Numbered from the stretch's first letter, positions 25,287-34,791 are shown. The stretch: DNA of 64,000 nt from Chryseolinea lacunae (GCF_016735595.1 NZ_JAERRB010000009.1:62001-126000); one strand, 5' to 3'. Notes: a model not told the origin generated them from the letters alone. Translations and numbers: made by a program.

Positions 25287-25897
25287 GGTTTGTTTATTTT
25301 AATGACGCGCGCCGGATTTCCCACGGCCACGCCATAGTCAGGCACATCTTCTATCACCACAGCGCCCGCACCAACGGTAGCCCAGGCACCCACTTTTTTT
25401 CCGGGAATGATGGTGGCACCCGCACCAATAAACGCACCTTCGCCAATCTGCACGGTGCCACACAGAATGACTCCCGGTGCGAGGTGCACATAGTCGCCAA
25501 TCACACAATCGTGATCGACGCGCGCCCCGGTGTTCACAATCACGTGATTGCCAATGCGCGCTTGCGCCTGCACAATAGCGCCGTGCAAAATCATGCTTCC
25601 GGCACCAAGTTCGGCAAAGGGCGAAAAGATAACCGAGGGGTGCACCGCGCTGGTGAACCCGTGAACCGTGTTTTGCACCACGCGCTTACGCACCCCGTTG
25701 TCGCCAATGGCCACAAGGGCCAGTGCGTTAGGATGAAAAGAACGGTCGTAGGCGCCGCGCTGCGGAACGCCAAACAACGTGCCCGAATACTTCGGATCAA
25801 AAAGCGCCAGCACGGTTGCACCTTGCGCCAGCAGGCAGTCGAGCACCACGCGTGCGTGCTCCCCTCCTCCCTGCAAAATTATATCATGCGTTGCCAC
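25283..25897 (-). CDS. pglD: PglD-type UDP-4-amino-sugar N-acetyltransferase
   Basis: This 204-residue protein (GTG start at 25897; no nearby ATG in frame) has a PglD_N domain ([19 protein letters not shown]) and a hexapeptide beta-helix with the catalytic His in [16 protein letters not shown] and the tail [13 protein letters not shown]. In the bacillosamine pathway PglD acetylates UDP-4-amino-4,6-dideoxy-GlcNAc. It overlaps the end of the PglC-type gene by 14 bases, which supports the pairing. A PglE-type aminotransferase, usually adjacent, is not present here. Confidence 0.82.
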   Translation of the reverse strand: MATHDIILQGGGEHARVVLDCLLAQGATVLALFDPKYSGTLFGVPQRGAYDRSFHPNALALVAIGDNGVRKRVVQNTVHGFTSAVHPSVIFSPFAELGAGSMILHGAIVQAQARIGNHVIVNTGARVDHDCVIGDYVHLAPGVILCGTVQIGEGAFIGAGATIIPGKKVGAWATVGAGAVVIEDVPDYGVAVGNPARVIKINKP

Positions 25898-26489
25898 GAA
25901 ATTTTTCCATTGTTACTGAAGTCTCACTGCTGATGCCTTCGGCCTTGAATACTTTCAGGACGGTTAAAAATAATATTTTCAAATCTAATCCCATCGACAC
26001 GTTTTCAACATACCACACATCGAACGCAAACTTCTGTGGCCACGACACCGTGTTGCGGCCATTCACCTGCGCCCACCCCGTGATGCCGGGCTTCACATCG
26101 TGGCGGCGACGTTGCTGTTCATTATACAACGGCAGATATTCCACCAATAACGGTCGCGGCCCAACAAACGACATGTCGCCCTTCAGCACATTGACCAGCT
26201 GCGGCAATTCGTCGAGCGATGTCTTGCGAATAAACTTGCCGATGGCCGTGAGGCGTTGGACGTCGGGCAGCAGGTGCCCCTGGGCATCGCGTTCGTCGGT
26301 CATGGTCTTGAACTTCACCACGGTGAAAATTTCGCCGCCTTTGCCGGGGCGCGGCTGCATGAACCACACCTTGCCGCGGTTGGCAATAAACAAAAGGCCC
26401 ACACAGCCCAGCAAGACCGGTGAAGCCACCACTAAAATCACGAACGAGCAAAGCGTATCAAAAAAAGGCTTGACAATGTGTGTATACAA
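25884..26489 (-). CDS. pglC: PglC-type undecaprenyl-phosphate sugar phosphotransferase
   Basis: This 201-residue protein starts at TTG (26489): upstream codons contain no ATG before a stop, and the next ATG would delete the membrane helix. It has one hydrophobic re-entrant helix near the start ([19 protein letters not shown]), then the monotopic phosphoglycosyl transferase core with FKTMTDERD, the Asp-Glu dyad in [19 protein letters not shown] and [13 protein letters not shown]. It transfers a phospho-sugar from UDP-sugar to undecaprenyl phosphate and so starts a polysaccharide or glycan. The short form without the extra membrane bundle matches PglC rather than WbaP. Confidence 0.9.
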   Translation of the reverse strand: MYTHIVKPFFDTLCSFVILVVASPVLLGCVGLLFIANRGKVWFMQPRPGKGGEIFTVVKFKTMTDERDAQGHLLPDVQRLTAIGKFIRKTSLDELPQLVNVLKGDMSFVGPRPLLVEYLPLYNEQQRRRHDVKPGITGWAQVNGRNTVSWPQKFAFDVWYVENVSMGLDLKILFLTVLKVFKAEGISSETSVTMEKFRGNA

Positions 26490-26508
26490 GGATACTAAAG
26501 TTAAGCCC

Positions 26509-26516
26509 CAAAAATA
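26509..26516 (-). promoter_or_regulatory. Possible -7 promoter element for the PglC-XrtF operon
   Basis: On the minus strand TATTTTTG fits TAnnTTTG and lies about 20 bases upstream of the TTG start of the PglC-type gene, leaving a short leader. A well-placed -33 element is not seen. Confidence 0.3.
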
Positions 26517-26577
26517 GCCATTTTATTCAACACCTGTTCATGGTCCATCCCAAAGCATCGGGGTGCCGGTTTGCTCA

Positions 26578-26618
26578 TAAAAAAGACGGCCCCGTGCTTC
26601 GCTAGAGCACGGGGCCGT
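26578..26618 (-). terminator. Rho-independent terminator of the alcohol dehydrogenase gene
   Basis: A perfect 14-bp GC-rich inverted repeat (26584-26597 and 26605-26618, GACGGCCCCGTGCT and its complement) with a 7-base loop is followed leftward by six U residues (A-run 26578-26583). It lies 42 bases after the dehydrogenase stop codon. Confidence 0.9.
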
Positions 26619-26660
26619 CCAACTATTTGCACAGCCCGAATCGACTGTGTTTGAGGATCG

Positions 26661-27707
26661 CTATTTCAGGGATGCGAGGTCGATCACGAAACGGTATTTC
26701 ACATCGTTTTTCAACATGCGTTCATACGCTTCGTTGATGTAGGGCATGTCAATCACTTCCACATCCGACACAATGTTGTGTTGCGCGCAGTAGTCCAGCA
26801 TCTCCTGTGTTTCCGGAATGCCGCCAATGAGTGAACCCACAATGCTCCGGCGATTCATGATGAGATCGAAAGAAGGCACTTCAGAAGGACGCGGTGGAAC
26901 GCCCACCACCATCATAGTGCCGTTGGTTTTGAGCAGATTCAGATACGCGCTGTATTCATGCGGTGCCGAAATCGTGTTGAGAATGAAATCGAAATGGTTA
27001 CGGAGCGATTTCATTTTGTTGGGATCTGTGGTGAGGGCAAAGTTGTGTGCCCCCAGTTTCTTGGCGTCGGCTTCTTTGGAGGCCGATGTGCTGAGCATGG
27101 TCACTTCCGCGCCAAACGATGCGGCAAACTTCACACCCATGTGGCCCAGTCCTCCTAAACCAACCACGCCCACCTTATGGCCTTTGCCCACACCCGTGTA
27201 GCGCAGCGGCGAATAGGTGGTGATGCCCGCGCAAAGCAAAGGCCCCACACCTTCCAGCGCCAGCTTGTCCGACACTTTCAGGGTATAGTCTTCATTCACT
27301 ACAATCTGTGTGGAGTAGCCGCCATAAGTTGGGATTTTAGAATTGCGTTCATAGGCATTGTAGGTTCCGGTCATGCCGAAGTCACAATACTGCTGCAACC
27401 CCGCCTGGCAATTGGGGCACGTGCGACAAGAGTCCACGAAGCATCCCACACCCGCCAGATCGCCGACCTTAAAATTTTTCACACCGGCACCTACTTTCAA
27501 TACACGTCCAACAATTTCGTGGCCGGGCACCATGGGAAATATGGAACCACCCCACTCGTCGCGGGCCTGGTGCAGGTCGGAATGGCAAACGCCACAATAC
27601 AAAATATCAATTTGCACATCATTCACGCCCACATCGCGGCGTTCAAAATTGAAGGGCGCCAAGGGCGACACCGCACTGGGTGCGGCATACGATTTTACTG
27701 GAATCAT
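26661..27707 (-). CDS. Zinc-dependent NAD(P) alcohol dehydrogenase (YahK/CAD-like)
   Basis: This 348-residue medium-chain dehydrogenase shows the catalytic-zinc motif CGVCHSDLHQARDEWGG, the GHEIVGRV segment, the four structural-zinc cysteines (CRTCPNCQAGLQQYC with the preceding Cys), and the Rossmann GLGGLGHMGVKFAASFGAEV. The last is typical of the cinnamyl-alcohol-dehydrogenase/YahK group, which reduces broad aldehydes with NADPH. The specificity tail VVGVPPRPSEVPSFDLI also fits. It lies 37 bases downstream of the efflux-adaptor gene on the same strand and may read through from it, though it has its own terminator. Confidence 0.92.
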   Translation of the reverse strand: MIPVKSYAAPSAVSPLAPFNFERRDVGVNDVQIDILYCGVCHSDLHQARDEWGGSIFPMVPGHEIVGRVLKVGAGVKNFKVGDLAGVGCFVDSCRTCPNCQAGLQQYCDFGMTGTYNAYERNSKIPTYGGYSTQIVVNEDYTLKVSDKLALEGVGPLLCAGITTYSPLRYTGVGKGHKVGVVGLGGLGHMGVKFAASFGAEVTMLSTSASKEADAKKLGAHNFALTTDPNKMKSLRNHFDFILNTISAPHEYSAYLNLLKTNGTMMVVGVPPRPSEVPSFDLIMNRRSIVGSLIGGIPETQEMLDYCAQHNIVSDVEVIDMPYINEAYERMLKNDVKYRFVIDLASLK

Positions 27708-27744
27708 AAAGGTTTTGTTTGGGTTAGGTTTATTACTCTTTTTC

Positions 27745-28914
27745 TTATTTGCTCGCTGTTGGTTTGGCGAGCGATACTTCCTTCACGTTCGAAGCTGCTG
27801 CACCGTTCCGTATCTCCTCGCTCGCCACACGCACCAGTTGATCGCCCGGCGACAGGTTGCCATAGACTTCAATCTTGCCATCGGCCGAACGGCCAAGCTC
27901 CACGTCCACCCACTCGACGGTATTGTTCTTGATGCGAATCACAAAAATGCTTTCCGCTGCATTCACCACCGCCGACTTCGGAACCACAAACGTGCTGTCG
28001 ATGCCCGCGAGCGGAATAACAACATCGGCAATCATGCCCGGCAAAAGTTTTTTGTTTTTGTTCACCACATCCATCTCCACGCGCTCGGCACGCAAACGGG
28101 TGTCTAGTGCGCCTGCGTGACGCGTGATGGTGGCATGAAACAACTCATTGCTGCGGGCGCGCACTTTGAACGACACGTCGTTGCCGGTGGCCAGATAGGA
28201 TGTGAACGCTTCGGGAACAGACACCACCAAACGCATGTGCTGTTGTTCCTGCAACACAAACATCGGTTTCTCAGAGCCCTTTCCGGAAGGTCCCACGTTC
28301 GCCCCGGGGTTCACATTACGGGCACTGATGACACCTTGAAACGGAGCTCGTATCTCCAGGTAGTTACGCGTGTTCAACACTTCGCTTTGCGCTGCGGTGG
28401 CCGACGCCAGTTGTTCGTAGTCGGAATTCATTTTGGCCTGCGCCTGATCGAGGTCGTTCTGCGAAATGGTGCCGGGTGTCTTGCTGGTTTCCAACAAACG
28501 TTCATAGTTGGCTTTGCTAGCGTGATACACGGCCTCCTGCGACTTTTGACGCGACGATGCACCGTTGAGGCGCGAGGTCAACTCGGGCGCTTCCAGCGTG
28601 GCCAACAGCTGGCCTTCGCTCACCTCACTGCCCACGTCGACATAGATCTTTTTCACAAAACTATTCTCGCGTGCATAGAGATCTACCTGTTGGAAAGAAA
28701 TCAGTTCGCCGGGAATGTGCAACGCCGTGCTCAGCTTGGCGCGCTGCGCGGGAAACACTTCGATGGTGGGAGGCGACGCAACAACCGCATCCTTTTCCTT
28801 ATCCGATTTTTCGGCCGACGCGCCACAGCCTGCAAGCAGCACGGCGATCAGCCCGCTCGCTACAGTGCTGGTGAAAAGTCCGGGGAGATTCAAATGTATT
28901 TTCTGGTGGTTCAT
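27745..28914 (-). CDS. RND efflux periplasmic adaptor lipoprotein
   Basis: This 389-residue membrane-fusion protein has a lipobox (VLLAGC, Cys near residue 30). Barrel-sandwich halves VDVGSEVSEGQLLATLEAPEL and YLEIRAPFQGVISARNVNPGANV flank a helical hairpin at about 120-185, and a beta-barrel and membrane-proximal domain follow (GNDVSFKVRAR, VFVIRIKNNTVEWVDVELGRSADGKIEVYGNLSPGD-like order). It links the RND pump to TolC. It is the last gene of the efflux operon; gap to the permease 9 bases. Confidence 0.93.
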   Translation of the reverse strand: MNHQKIHLNLPGLFTSTVASGLIAVLLAGCGASAEKSDKEKDAVVASPPTIEVFPAQRAKLSTALHIPGELISFQQVDLYARENSFVKKIYVDVGSEVSEGQLLATLEAPELTSRLNGASSRQKSQEAVYHASKANYERLLETSKTPGTISQNDLDQAQAKMNSDYEQLASATAAQSEVLNTRNYLEIRAPFQGVISARNVNPGANVGPSGKGSEKPMFVLQEQQHMRLVVSVPEAFTSYLATGNDVSFKVRARSNELFHATITRHAGALDTRLRAERVEMDVVNKNKKLLPGMIADVVIPLAGIDSTFVVPKSAVVNAAESIFVIRIKNNTVEWVDVELGRSADGKIEVYGNLSPGDQLVRVASEEIRNGAAASNVKEVSLAKPTASK

Positions 28915-28923
28915 AGTCTCAGC

Positions 28924-31900
28924 TTATGAAGGGATATAAAATTTACTGTCTTTGTCTTCGGGATCAAGCGACACCGAAACGGTTGTGGTTTTCTCTTGCA
29001 CCCAGGCAAACACCAGGGGCAGAATGACCACCACGGCAAACGTAGAGGCCAGCAGGCCGCCAATCACGGCACGGGCCAGCGGCGCTACCTGATCGCCACC
29101 TTCGCCGTGACCAATGGCCATCGGCAACATACCTACCACCATGGCCACACTGGTCATCAGGATAGGACGCAGGCGCAGCGCCGCAGCTTCTTTGGCCGAC
29201 AGCATAGCGTCGCCGTTGTGCAGACGCAATTGTTCGGCGTTGGTGATCAACAACACGGCGTTGGCGATGGACACCCCTACCGACATGATGATGCCCATAT
29301 ACGATTGCAGGTTTAGGGTGGAGCCCGTCAGCAGCAACAACACCAGCGACCCGAGAATAACCGAAGGCACTGCCGTGAGCACCACAGCCGATACTTTGAA
29401 GGATTGAAAGTTTGCCGCCAGCATCAGGAAGATCACCACGATGGCGACCAGCAAGCCCGATTGCAGACTGTCCAGCGTTTCGTTCAATACCAGGCTAAGG
29501 CCAATAGGTTCAATCTTCATACCGCGTGGCAACTCGCCTAACGACTCGATGGCTTTTTTCACATCGGCCGATGCCGTGCCCAGGTCTGTGTCCCGCAGGT
29601 TGGCCGTCACAGACAAAACAGGGAGCGCCCCCACATTGTCGGCTTCGCCATAGATGGTGTCGTGTTCGAAGGTGGCCACATCGCTTAACAGCGGACGCGA
29701 TGCATTCCTCAGAATAGGGATCGCACCCAATTCGTCGGCCGATGTCAGTTGGTTCTCCGCAATCTGTACCTGCACGCCATAACTCAGGTTGGACGTTTCA
29801 TCGAGCCACACATTCTTTTCCGTGTATCGCGACGACGACGTCGAAGCTATGAGAGAGCGTGAAATATCGCTCATGTCAACGCCCAGTTGTGCGGCACGCG
29901 TGCGATCGATATTTATGTTTAACGCCGGATATTTTATGGACTGCGCCAACTGCACGTCGCGCAGATAGTCGATCTCTTTCAATTTCGCCACCACTTTGCC
30001 AGCATACTCTTCGTTCTGCTTTTTACTACGGCTTGTAATGCGCACTTCCACCGGTGTGGGCGATCCCTGACTCAGAATTTTATCCGTCAGCTCGATCGGC
30101 TCAAACGACATCCGTAAATCGGGCATCGCCTCCTTCACTTTTTTCCGGAAGTTATCTTTCAATTCATCCATATCCCCTTCGTACGATTCTTTCAAAGCCA
30201 CTTGCAACACCGCTTCCTGCGAGCCGCTGGTGAACAGATAAATAGGACTGATGGAAAACAACGCGGGGTGCTGACCAATATAGGCCGACGTGATGCCGAT
30301 GTTTTCTTTCCCTACCAACCCCTCGAGAATGCTGATGGTCTTGATAAGCTTCTGTTCGGTGCGCTCGATGCGCGTTCCGTCGGGTGCGCGCAGGCGAAGC
30401 TGAAACTGACCCGAGGTCACTCTGGGCAACACATCGCGGCCAATCGTGGTGAGCAACAGCGCCGCAGCGGCAATCACCAGAACCAGATAGGCCGTCACAA
30501 TCACTTTACGCTGTCTCATCAAACGATCAAGAAGTTGCAGGAAGCTGTGACGAAACCGGGCAAACCCTTTGCGCTTGCCATCTTCGTCCTGCTCCTCGAG
30601 CATTCTTGTTTTTTGATCGGCCGCATCGGCTTTGTCATAATGTTCGACGGAACCGTTTTTCGAATGATTCTTCATAATCCAGTTTGCCAACACAGGCACA
30701 AAGGTCTGCGACAACAAATACGACGTGATCATTGAGAAGCCGATGGCAAGGGCCAGGGGAAGAAACAACGACCCGGGTATGCCCTTCATGGTGAACGCCG
30801 GTGCAAACACCGCGAGAATACAAAACAGGATCAATAATTTTGGGAACGCGATTTCCTTACAGGCATCCCAGATGGCCAACGCTTTGGGCTTGCCCATGTC
30901 GAGATGCTGGTGAATATTTTCAATGGTCACCGTCGACTCATCCACCAAAATACCAATGGCCAGCGACAGCCCGCTCAACGTCATGATGTTGATGGTTTGT
31001 CCAAACAACTGGAGAAACAAAACGCCCGATATGATAGACGTGGGGATGGTGAGAATCACAATCAAGGCACCGCGCGGATCTCCCAAAAACAAGAGCACCA
31101 TCAACCCGGTGAGGATGGCACCAATGGCGCCTTCGGAAATGAGGCTCTTCACGGCGTTGATCACATAGGTCGATTGATCAAATTCATACGACAGCTTCAC
31201 GTCATCCGGAAGTTGAGCCTGAAATTCATTCAGCTTCCCCTTCAGACTTTGCACCACTTCCCACGTAGACGCATCGGCCGATTTGGCAACGTTAAGATAA
31301 ACCGATCGCTTGCCATTCACTTGTGCATAACCCACCGTAAAGTCGGCGCCGTCTTCTACCGTGGCCACATCGCCGAGGTAAAGATTTTGCACATCGCCTT
31401 TGAACAATGGGATTTTTTCGAAGTCTTTTATTTTTTTGATCTGGTTGTTGGTTGGCGTCAGGTAGTTGTAGTCGCCAATCTTGATGCCTCCCGAAGGTGC
31501 GGTTTGGTTATTCACACGCAGGGCTTCCACCAGTTGGTCTGGGGTGAGGTTGTGTGAGCGAAGCAATTCCGGGTCGGCCTTGATAACAACCGTCCGCAGG
31601 TTACCGCCAAACGGTGGAGCAGCAACAATTCCGGGAATGGTGGTGAACGACGAACGCACATACACATTGGCAAGGTCCATCAGTTCGTTGTTGGACCGTA
31701 TTGGACTCGACAACACCAACTGCCCCACCGGCAACGTGGACGCATCAAACCGGATAATAAACGGCGGCTGCGACCCCGGTGGAAAGATTGCCTGAATCCG
31801 GTTGGCAAACGCGCTGAGTTCCGCTGCGGCTTGTGCCATGTTGGTGCCCGGATAGAACGTGATCTTCATCAACGTCAACCCTTGTGTATTGCGCGTTTCG

Positions 31901-32139
31901 ATGACCTTGATGCCGTTCACATACAACAGGATGTTGATATACTGTTTTCCAAAATACGCTTCCATTTGTGTGGGCGTAAATCCCCCGAAAGGGTGCGACA
32001 GATAAATCACCGGAAGATTCATGGCGGGAAAGATGTCGATCTTTATGGTGCGCACAGCACCAATACCAAAGAACAACATACCGGCCACCAGTACTAATAT
32101 GGAGATGGGTTTGCGGAGTGCTAATCGAATTAAATTCAT
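28924..32139 (-). CDS. RND efflux permease (HAE1-like)
   Basis: This 1071-residue protein has the usual twelve-helix, duplicated RND organisation: N-terminal ALRKPISILVLVAGML, porter domains, and helix bundles around residues 330-490 and 880-1040. Two proton-relay positions differ from AcrB: the TM4 segment reads ILVDESTVTIENI where AcrB has Asp-Asp (here Asp-Glu), and TM10 reads SVGVSIANAVLL, with no Lys at the AcrB Lys940 position. Energising the pump may therefore differ. Substrate may be organic compounds; it is not CusA-like by motif. The gene overlaps neither neighbour; 2 bases separate it from the TolC-type gene. Confidence 0.9.
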   Translation of the reverse strand: MNLIRLALRKPISILVLVAGMLFFGIGAVRTIKIDIFPAMNLPVIYLSHPFGGFTPTQMEAYFGKQYINILLYVNGIKVIETRNTQGLTLMKITFYPGTNMAQAAAELSAFANRIQAIFPPGSQPPFIIRFDASTLPVGQLVLSSPIRSNNELMDLANVYVRSSFTTIPGIVAAPPFGGNLRTVVIKADPELLRSHNLTPDQLVEALRVNNQTAPSGGIKIGDYNYLTPTNNQIKKIKDFEKIPLFKGDVQNLYLGDVATVEDGADFTVGYAQVNGKRSVYLNVAKSADASTWEVVQSLKGKLNEFQAQLPDDVKLSYEFDQSTYVINAVKSLISEGAIGAILTGLMVLLFLGDPRGALIVILTIPTSIISGVLFLQLFGQTINIMTLSGLSLAIGILVDESTVTIENIHQHLDMGKPKALAIWDACKEIAFPKLLILFCILAVFAPAFTMKGIPGSLFLPLALAIGFSMITSYLLSQTFVPVLANWIMKNHSKNGSVEHYDKADAADQKTRMLEEQDEDGKRKGFARFRHSFLQLLDRLMRQRKVIVTAYLVLVIAAAALLLTTIGRDVLPRVTSGQFQLRLRAPDGTRIERTEQKLIKTISILEGLVGKENIGITSAYIGQHPALFSISPIYLFTSGSQEAVLQVALKESYEGDMDELKDNFRKKVKEAMPDLRMSFEPIELTDKILSQGSPTPVEVRITSRSKKQNEEYAGKVVAKLKEIDYLRDVQLAQSIKYPALNINIDRTRAAQLGVDMSDISRSLIASTSSSRYTEKNVWLDETSNLSYGVQVQIAENQLTSADELGAIPILRNASRPLLSDVATFEHDTIYGEADNVGALPVLSVTANLRDTDLGTASADVKKAIESLGELPRGMKIEPIGLSLVLNETLDSLQSGLLVAIVVIFLMLAANFQSFKVSAVVLTAVPSVILGSLVLLLLTGSTLNLQSYMGIIMSVGVSIANAVLLITNAEQLRLHNGDAMLSAKEAAALRLRPILMTSVAMVVGMLPMAIGHGEGGDQVAPLARAVIGGLLASTFAVVVILPLVFAWVQEKTTTVSVSLDPEDKDSKFYIPS

Positions 32140-32141
32140 AC

Positions 32142-33587
32142 CTACGGAGCCTGGTTAATAAACAAATCAAAATCACCGGAAGCTGCCGCCTTCAACAGCA
32201 GCGCCTGCCATACATTTACATACGCAATACTCTTATCAACCTCAGCCTTGTTCAACGCCAGCATCGCCACCTGCAGGTCGACAATGGTGGTGAGGCCGTT
32301 TTTATACAACACACTCTTTTGCAGATAAGCATCGGAAGCTGCGCGGTATTGCAGCGGCACTTCCTGCATACTTTGCAAACTGTTGGCAATGCGCTGATCG
32401 GAAAGGATCAGTTGATTTTTTAGCTGCGTATTGATCTGATCAAATTCATAGCGATAGGCTTCGGAGACATAACGTTGCGCATGCACCTGTTGCCTCACCT
32501 TGAGCGGACTGACAAGGTTCCAGGCAATGCTCACCCCGGCCACATAGTTGTAGCGCGAAGGATTAACGCCCTTGCCATAGTCAGTCGTGAAGCGATCCGG
32601 AAACTCTGGTGTATAATTATAATCAAACCCCGACGCACGCGCCTGGTAAACACCAAAAAGGTTCACCCCGGGAAACAGACTGCGCTTCGCTACACGGGCC
32701 GCGCTATTGGCCTGGTCGATGCGCGCCTGATAAAACTTGACTTGAGGATTTGCCGAAAGATCGAGCGACGAGGTGAAGTTGGTTGGCGTGTTGAACACAA
32801 ACGTAGTGTCCAGCAAAAACACACCCGACGTGGTATTCAGCAATTGCGCCAGCTGATTGCTCACCTGCTGTTCGTTGTTGTGCATTTCAATGAGCGACAA
32901 CTTGGCCCGCGATACTTCCGAATTGGCCAGCGAAGAATCGACACCGGCATTGAGACCCGTTAACGCCCGCGCCCGCACATTCTGCTGCACAGATTGTGCG
33001 CGACGCAGATTCGCTTCGGCATTGCGAATGAATTGCTGCGCCACCAACAGATTGAGGTAGGCTCCCGAAATTTTCACCCGGTGAATAAATTGCTCTTGTT
33101 CCAGATCGGCAGAGTCGCGACGCACTTGCGCATCGGCAAGCTGAATGCGCGATTGCACACGGCCAAACGTGAACACCTCCCAATTGGCATTGATGATGTA
33201 GAGTGCACCAAACGCCGCGTTCCAGCTTTCGTCGCTATAAGACGGACCGGCCGACGCCACACCCAGCACACCCACCGCACCCAGCGGACCAAACTGCCCG
33301 TTCACCGTGCCGTAGTTTTGTTGCACGGAAGCAATCACGTTGGGAAGATATTCGTTGCGGGCATTCTTCGACAACGCTTCCGAGGCGTTGAGGTAGTTGC
33401 GCTTGGCCTGGATGCTTTGAAAATTTTTCACACCCAGATCCACCGCTTCCGAAAGCTTGAGCGGACCGGCAGACTGCGCGTGTGCTGCAAACGAAATGAC
33501 AAAGGACAGGAAGACTGCCCCGAAGAAAGATAAAAACGTATAGCCCGCACGCGCGGGCCGTACACTGGTGGTATACATGCTATTCAT
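32142..33587 (-). CDS. TolC-family outer-membrane efflux protein
   Basis: I place the start at the ATG at 33587 (481 residues), nine bases before another ATG at 33578; the open frame continues about 195 bases upstream but reads poorly. A signal peptide ends at HAQ near residue 38. The remainder shows two repeats of the TolC/OEP alpha-barrel pattern (LSEAVDLGVKNFQSIQAKRN, NYLEI-like helices, NSAARVAKRSLFPGVNLFG). It is the first gene of the operon TolC-RND-adaptor, an order the reverse of the more common adaptor-first layout. A long hairpin lies in its leader. Confidence 0.88.
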   Translation of the reverse strand: MNSMYTTSVRPARAGYTFLSFFGAVFLSFVISFAAHAQSAGPLKLSEAVDLGVKNFQSIQAKRNYLNASEALSKNARNEYLPNVIASVQQNYGTVNGQFGPLGAVGVLGVASAGPSYSDESWNAAFGALYIINANWEVFTFGRVQSRIQLADAQVRRDSADLEQEQFIHRVKISGAYLNLLVAQQFIRNAEANLRRAQSVQQNVRARALTGLNAGVDSSLANSEVSRAKLSLIEMHNNEQQVSNQLAQLLNTTSGVFLLDTTFVFNTPTNFTSSLDLSANPQVKFYQARIDQANSAARVAKRSLFPGVNLFGVYQARASGFDYNYTPEFPDRFTTDYGKGVNPSRYNYVAGVSIAWNLVSPLKVRQQVHAQRYVSEAYRYEFDQINTQLKNQLILSDQRIANSLQSMQEVPLQYRAASDAYLQKSVLYKNGLTTIVDLQVAMLALNKAEVDKSIAYVNVWQALLLKAAASGDFDLFINQAP

Positions 33588-33604
33588 ATTAGGCGTGCTA
33601 AACG

Positions 33605-33641
33605 GAAACCGAAAGCACGCAGGCTGCATGCTTTCGGTTTC
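33605..33641 (-). promoter_or_regulatory. Long inverted repeat in the leader of the efflux operon
   Basis: GAAACCGAAAGCA (33605-33617) is perfectly complementary to 33629-33641, and the inside also pairs as GCAG/CTGC, giving a hairpin of about 17 bp with one mismatch. It sits 18-54 bases upstream of the TolC-type start. There is only a weak U-run leftward, so an operator, mRNA-folding element or the terminator of the upstream aldo/keto reductase gene are all possible. Confidence 0.5.
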
Positions 33642-33807
33642 GCTTTTATGTTGCAATCGTTTTCCGGATTTGGGTGATTCTTGAAGGCGGGAGTGTGATA
33701 GTTCGGTTCTTATGTTCTTGTTGTCTATCATCTGTATGTATTTCCGTGCCTTATCTCCAATGGTCCGGGTGTATAAAATCAAAAGTCAATGCAAACTTCT
33801 TCATGCG

Positions 33808-34791
33808 TTAGTGATTCAGCAGTTTCATGGCACCCTCGCTATAGCGTTTTCCGGTGTCGGGAAATTTTGACAGCAGGTCGTCGATGGCTTTCAGATCTGC
33901 AGTCTGGAGAACAATGTCGGTTGCGCCTGCATTTTCGTTCAGGTATTTTCTGCGCTTGGTGCCGGGAATGGGAATGATGTCTTCCCCCTGTGCCAACACC
34001 CACGCCAGGGCAAGTTGCGACGGGGTGCATTGCTTTTGTGCTGCCAATGCCGCAAACTCATCCACAAGTTTACGGTTGTTATCCATGTGTGCGTCGTTGA
34101 ATCGCGGCAGGGTTCTGCGGAAGTCATCAGCGGCAAGCACGGTGGTATCAGACAGTGTGGCGGTCACCAACCCCCTCGCCAACGGGCTGTAAGGAATAAA
34201 GCCAACGCCCAGCTCGCGACAGAGCGGCAGAATTTCCGTTTCCACATCGCGTGTCAACAAAGAATATTCACTTTGAAGCGCGGTGATGGGATGCACGGCG
34301 TGTGCCTTGCGAATGGAAGCCGACGATGCTTCGGAAAGACCCAGGTAGCGCACCTTGCCTTCTTTCACCAGCGTGGCCATGGCGCCCACCATCTCTTCTA
34401 CTGGCACCTTTGGATCGATGCGATGCGCATAGTATAAATCAATCGTGTCGATCTTCAAACGACGCAGGCTGTCTTCTATGGCTTGCTTTAAGTGAGCAAC
34501 AGAGCCATCGAAGTAATAAGAGCCATCGTTGTTGCTCCGAAAGCCAAACTTCGTAGCAATAAAAATCTTGTCGCGGTTGGGCGCGAGCACTTGCGAAATC
34601 AATTCTTCGTTGGCACCAAAGCCATACATATCGGCAGTGTCCCAGAAATTGATGCCCAGGTCCAGCGCGCGATGGAGCGTGGCGATAGACTCTGTGTTGT
34701 CCACCGGCCCATAGGCGAAGCTCATCCCCATGCAGCCCAGACCCACGGCGGATAGCGTTTCAGTTGTGTTCCCTAGTTTTCTGTATTTCAT
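33808..34791 (-). CDS. Aldo/keto reductase
   Basis: This 327-residue protein (start MKYRKLGNT at 34791; upstream frame extension discarded) is a TIM-barrel reductase with Asp-Tyr-Lys-His tetrad residues visible: NFWDTADMYG (Asp, Tyr), IATKFGF (Lys) and LYYAHRID (His). FIPYSPLARGLVT and IPIPGTKRRKYLNENAGA match the YghZ/IolS-like NADPH-dependent branch. Substrate is likely a toxic aldehyde or a sugar-derived carbonyl. Its AraC-type neighbour lies 87 bases upstream on the same strand. Confidence 0.92.
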   Translation of the reverse strand: MKYRKLGNTTETLSAVGLGCMGMSFAYGPVDNTESIATLHRALDLGINFWDTADMYGFGANEELISQVLAPNRDKIFIATKFGFRSNNDGSYYFDGSVAHLKQAIEDSLRRLKIDTIDLYYAHRIDPKVPVEEMVGAMATLVKEGKVRYLGLSEASSASIRKAHAVHPITALQSEYSLLTRDVETEILPLCRELGVGFIPYSPLARGLVTATLSDTTVLAADDFRRTLPRFNDAHMDNNRKLVDEFAALAAQKQCTPSQLALAWVLAQGEDIIPIPGTKRRKYLNENAGATDIVLQTADLKAIDDLLSKFPDTGKRYSEGAMKLLNH

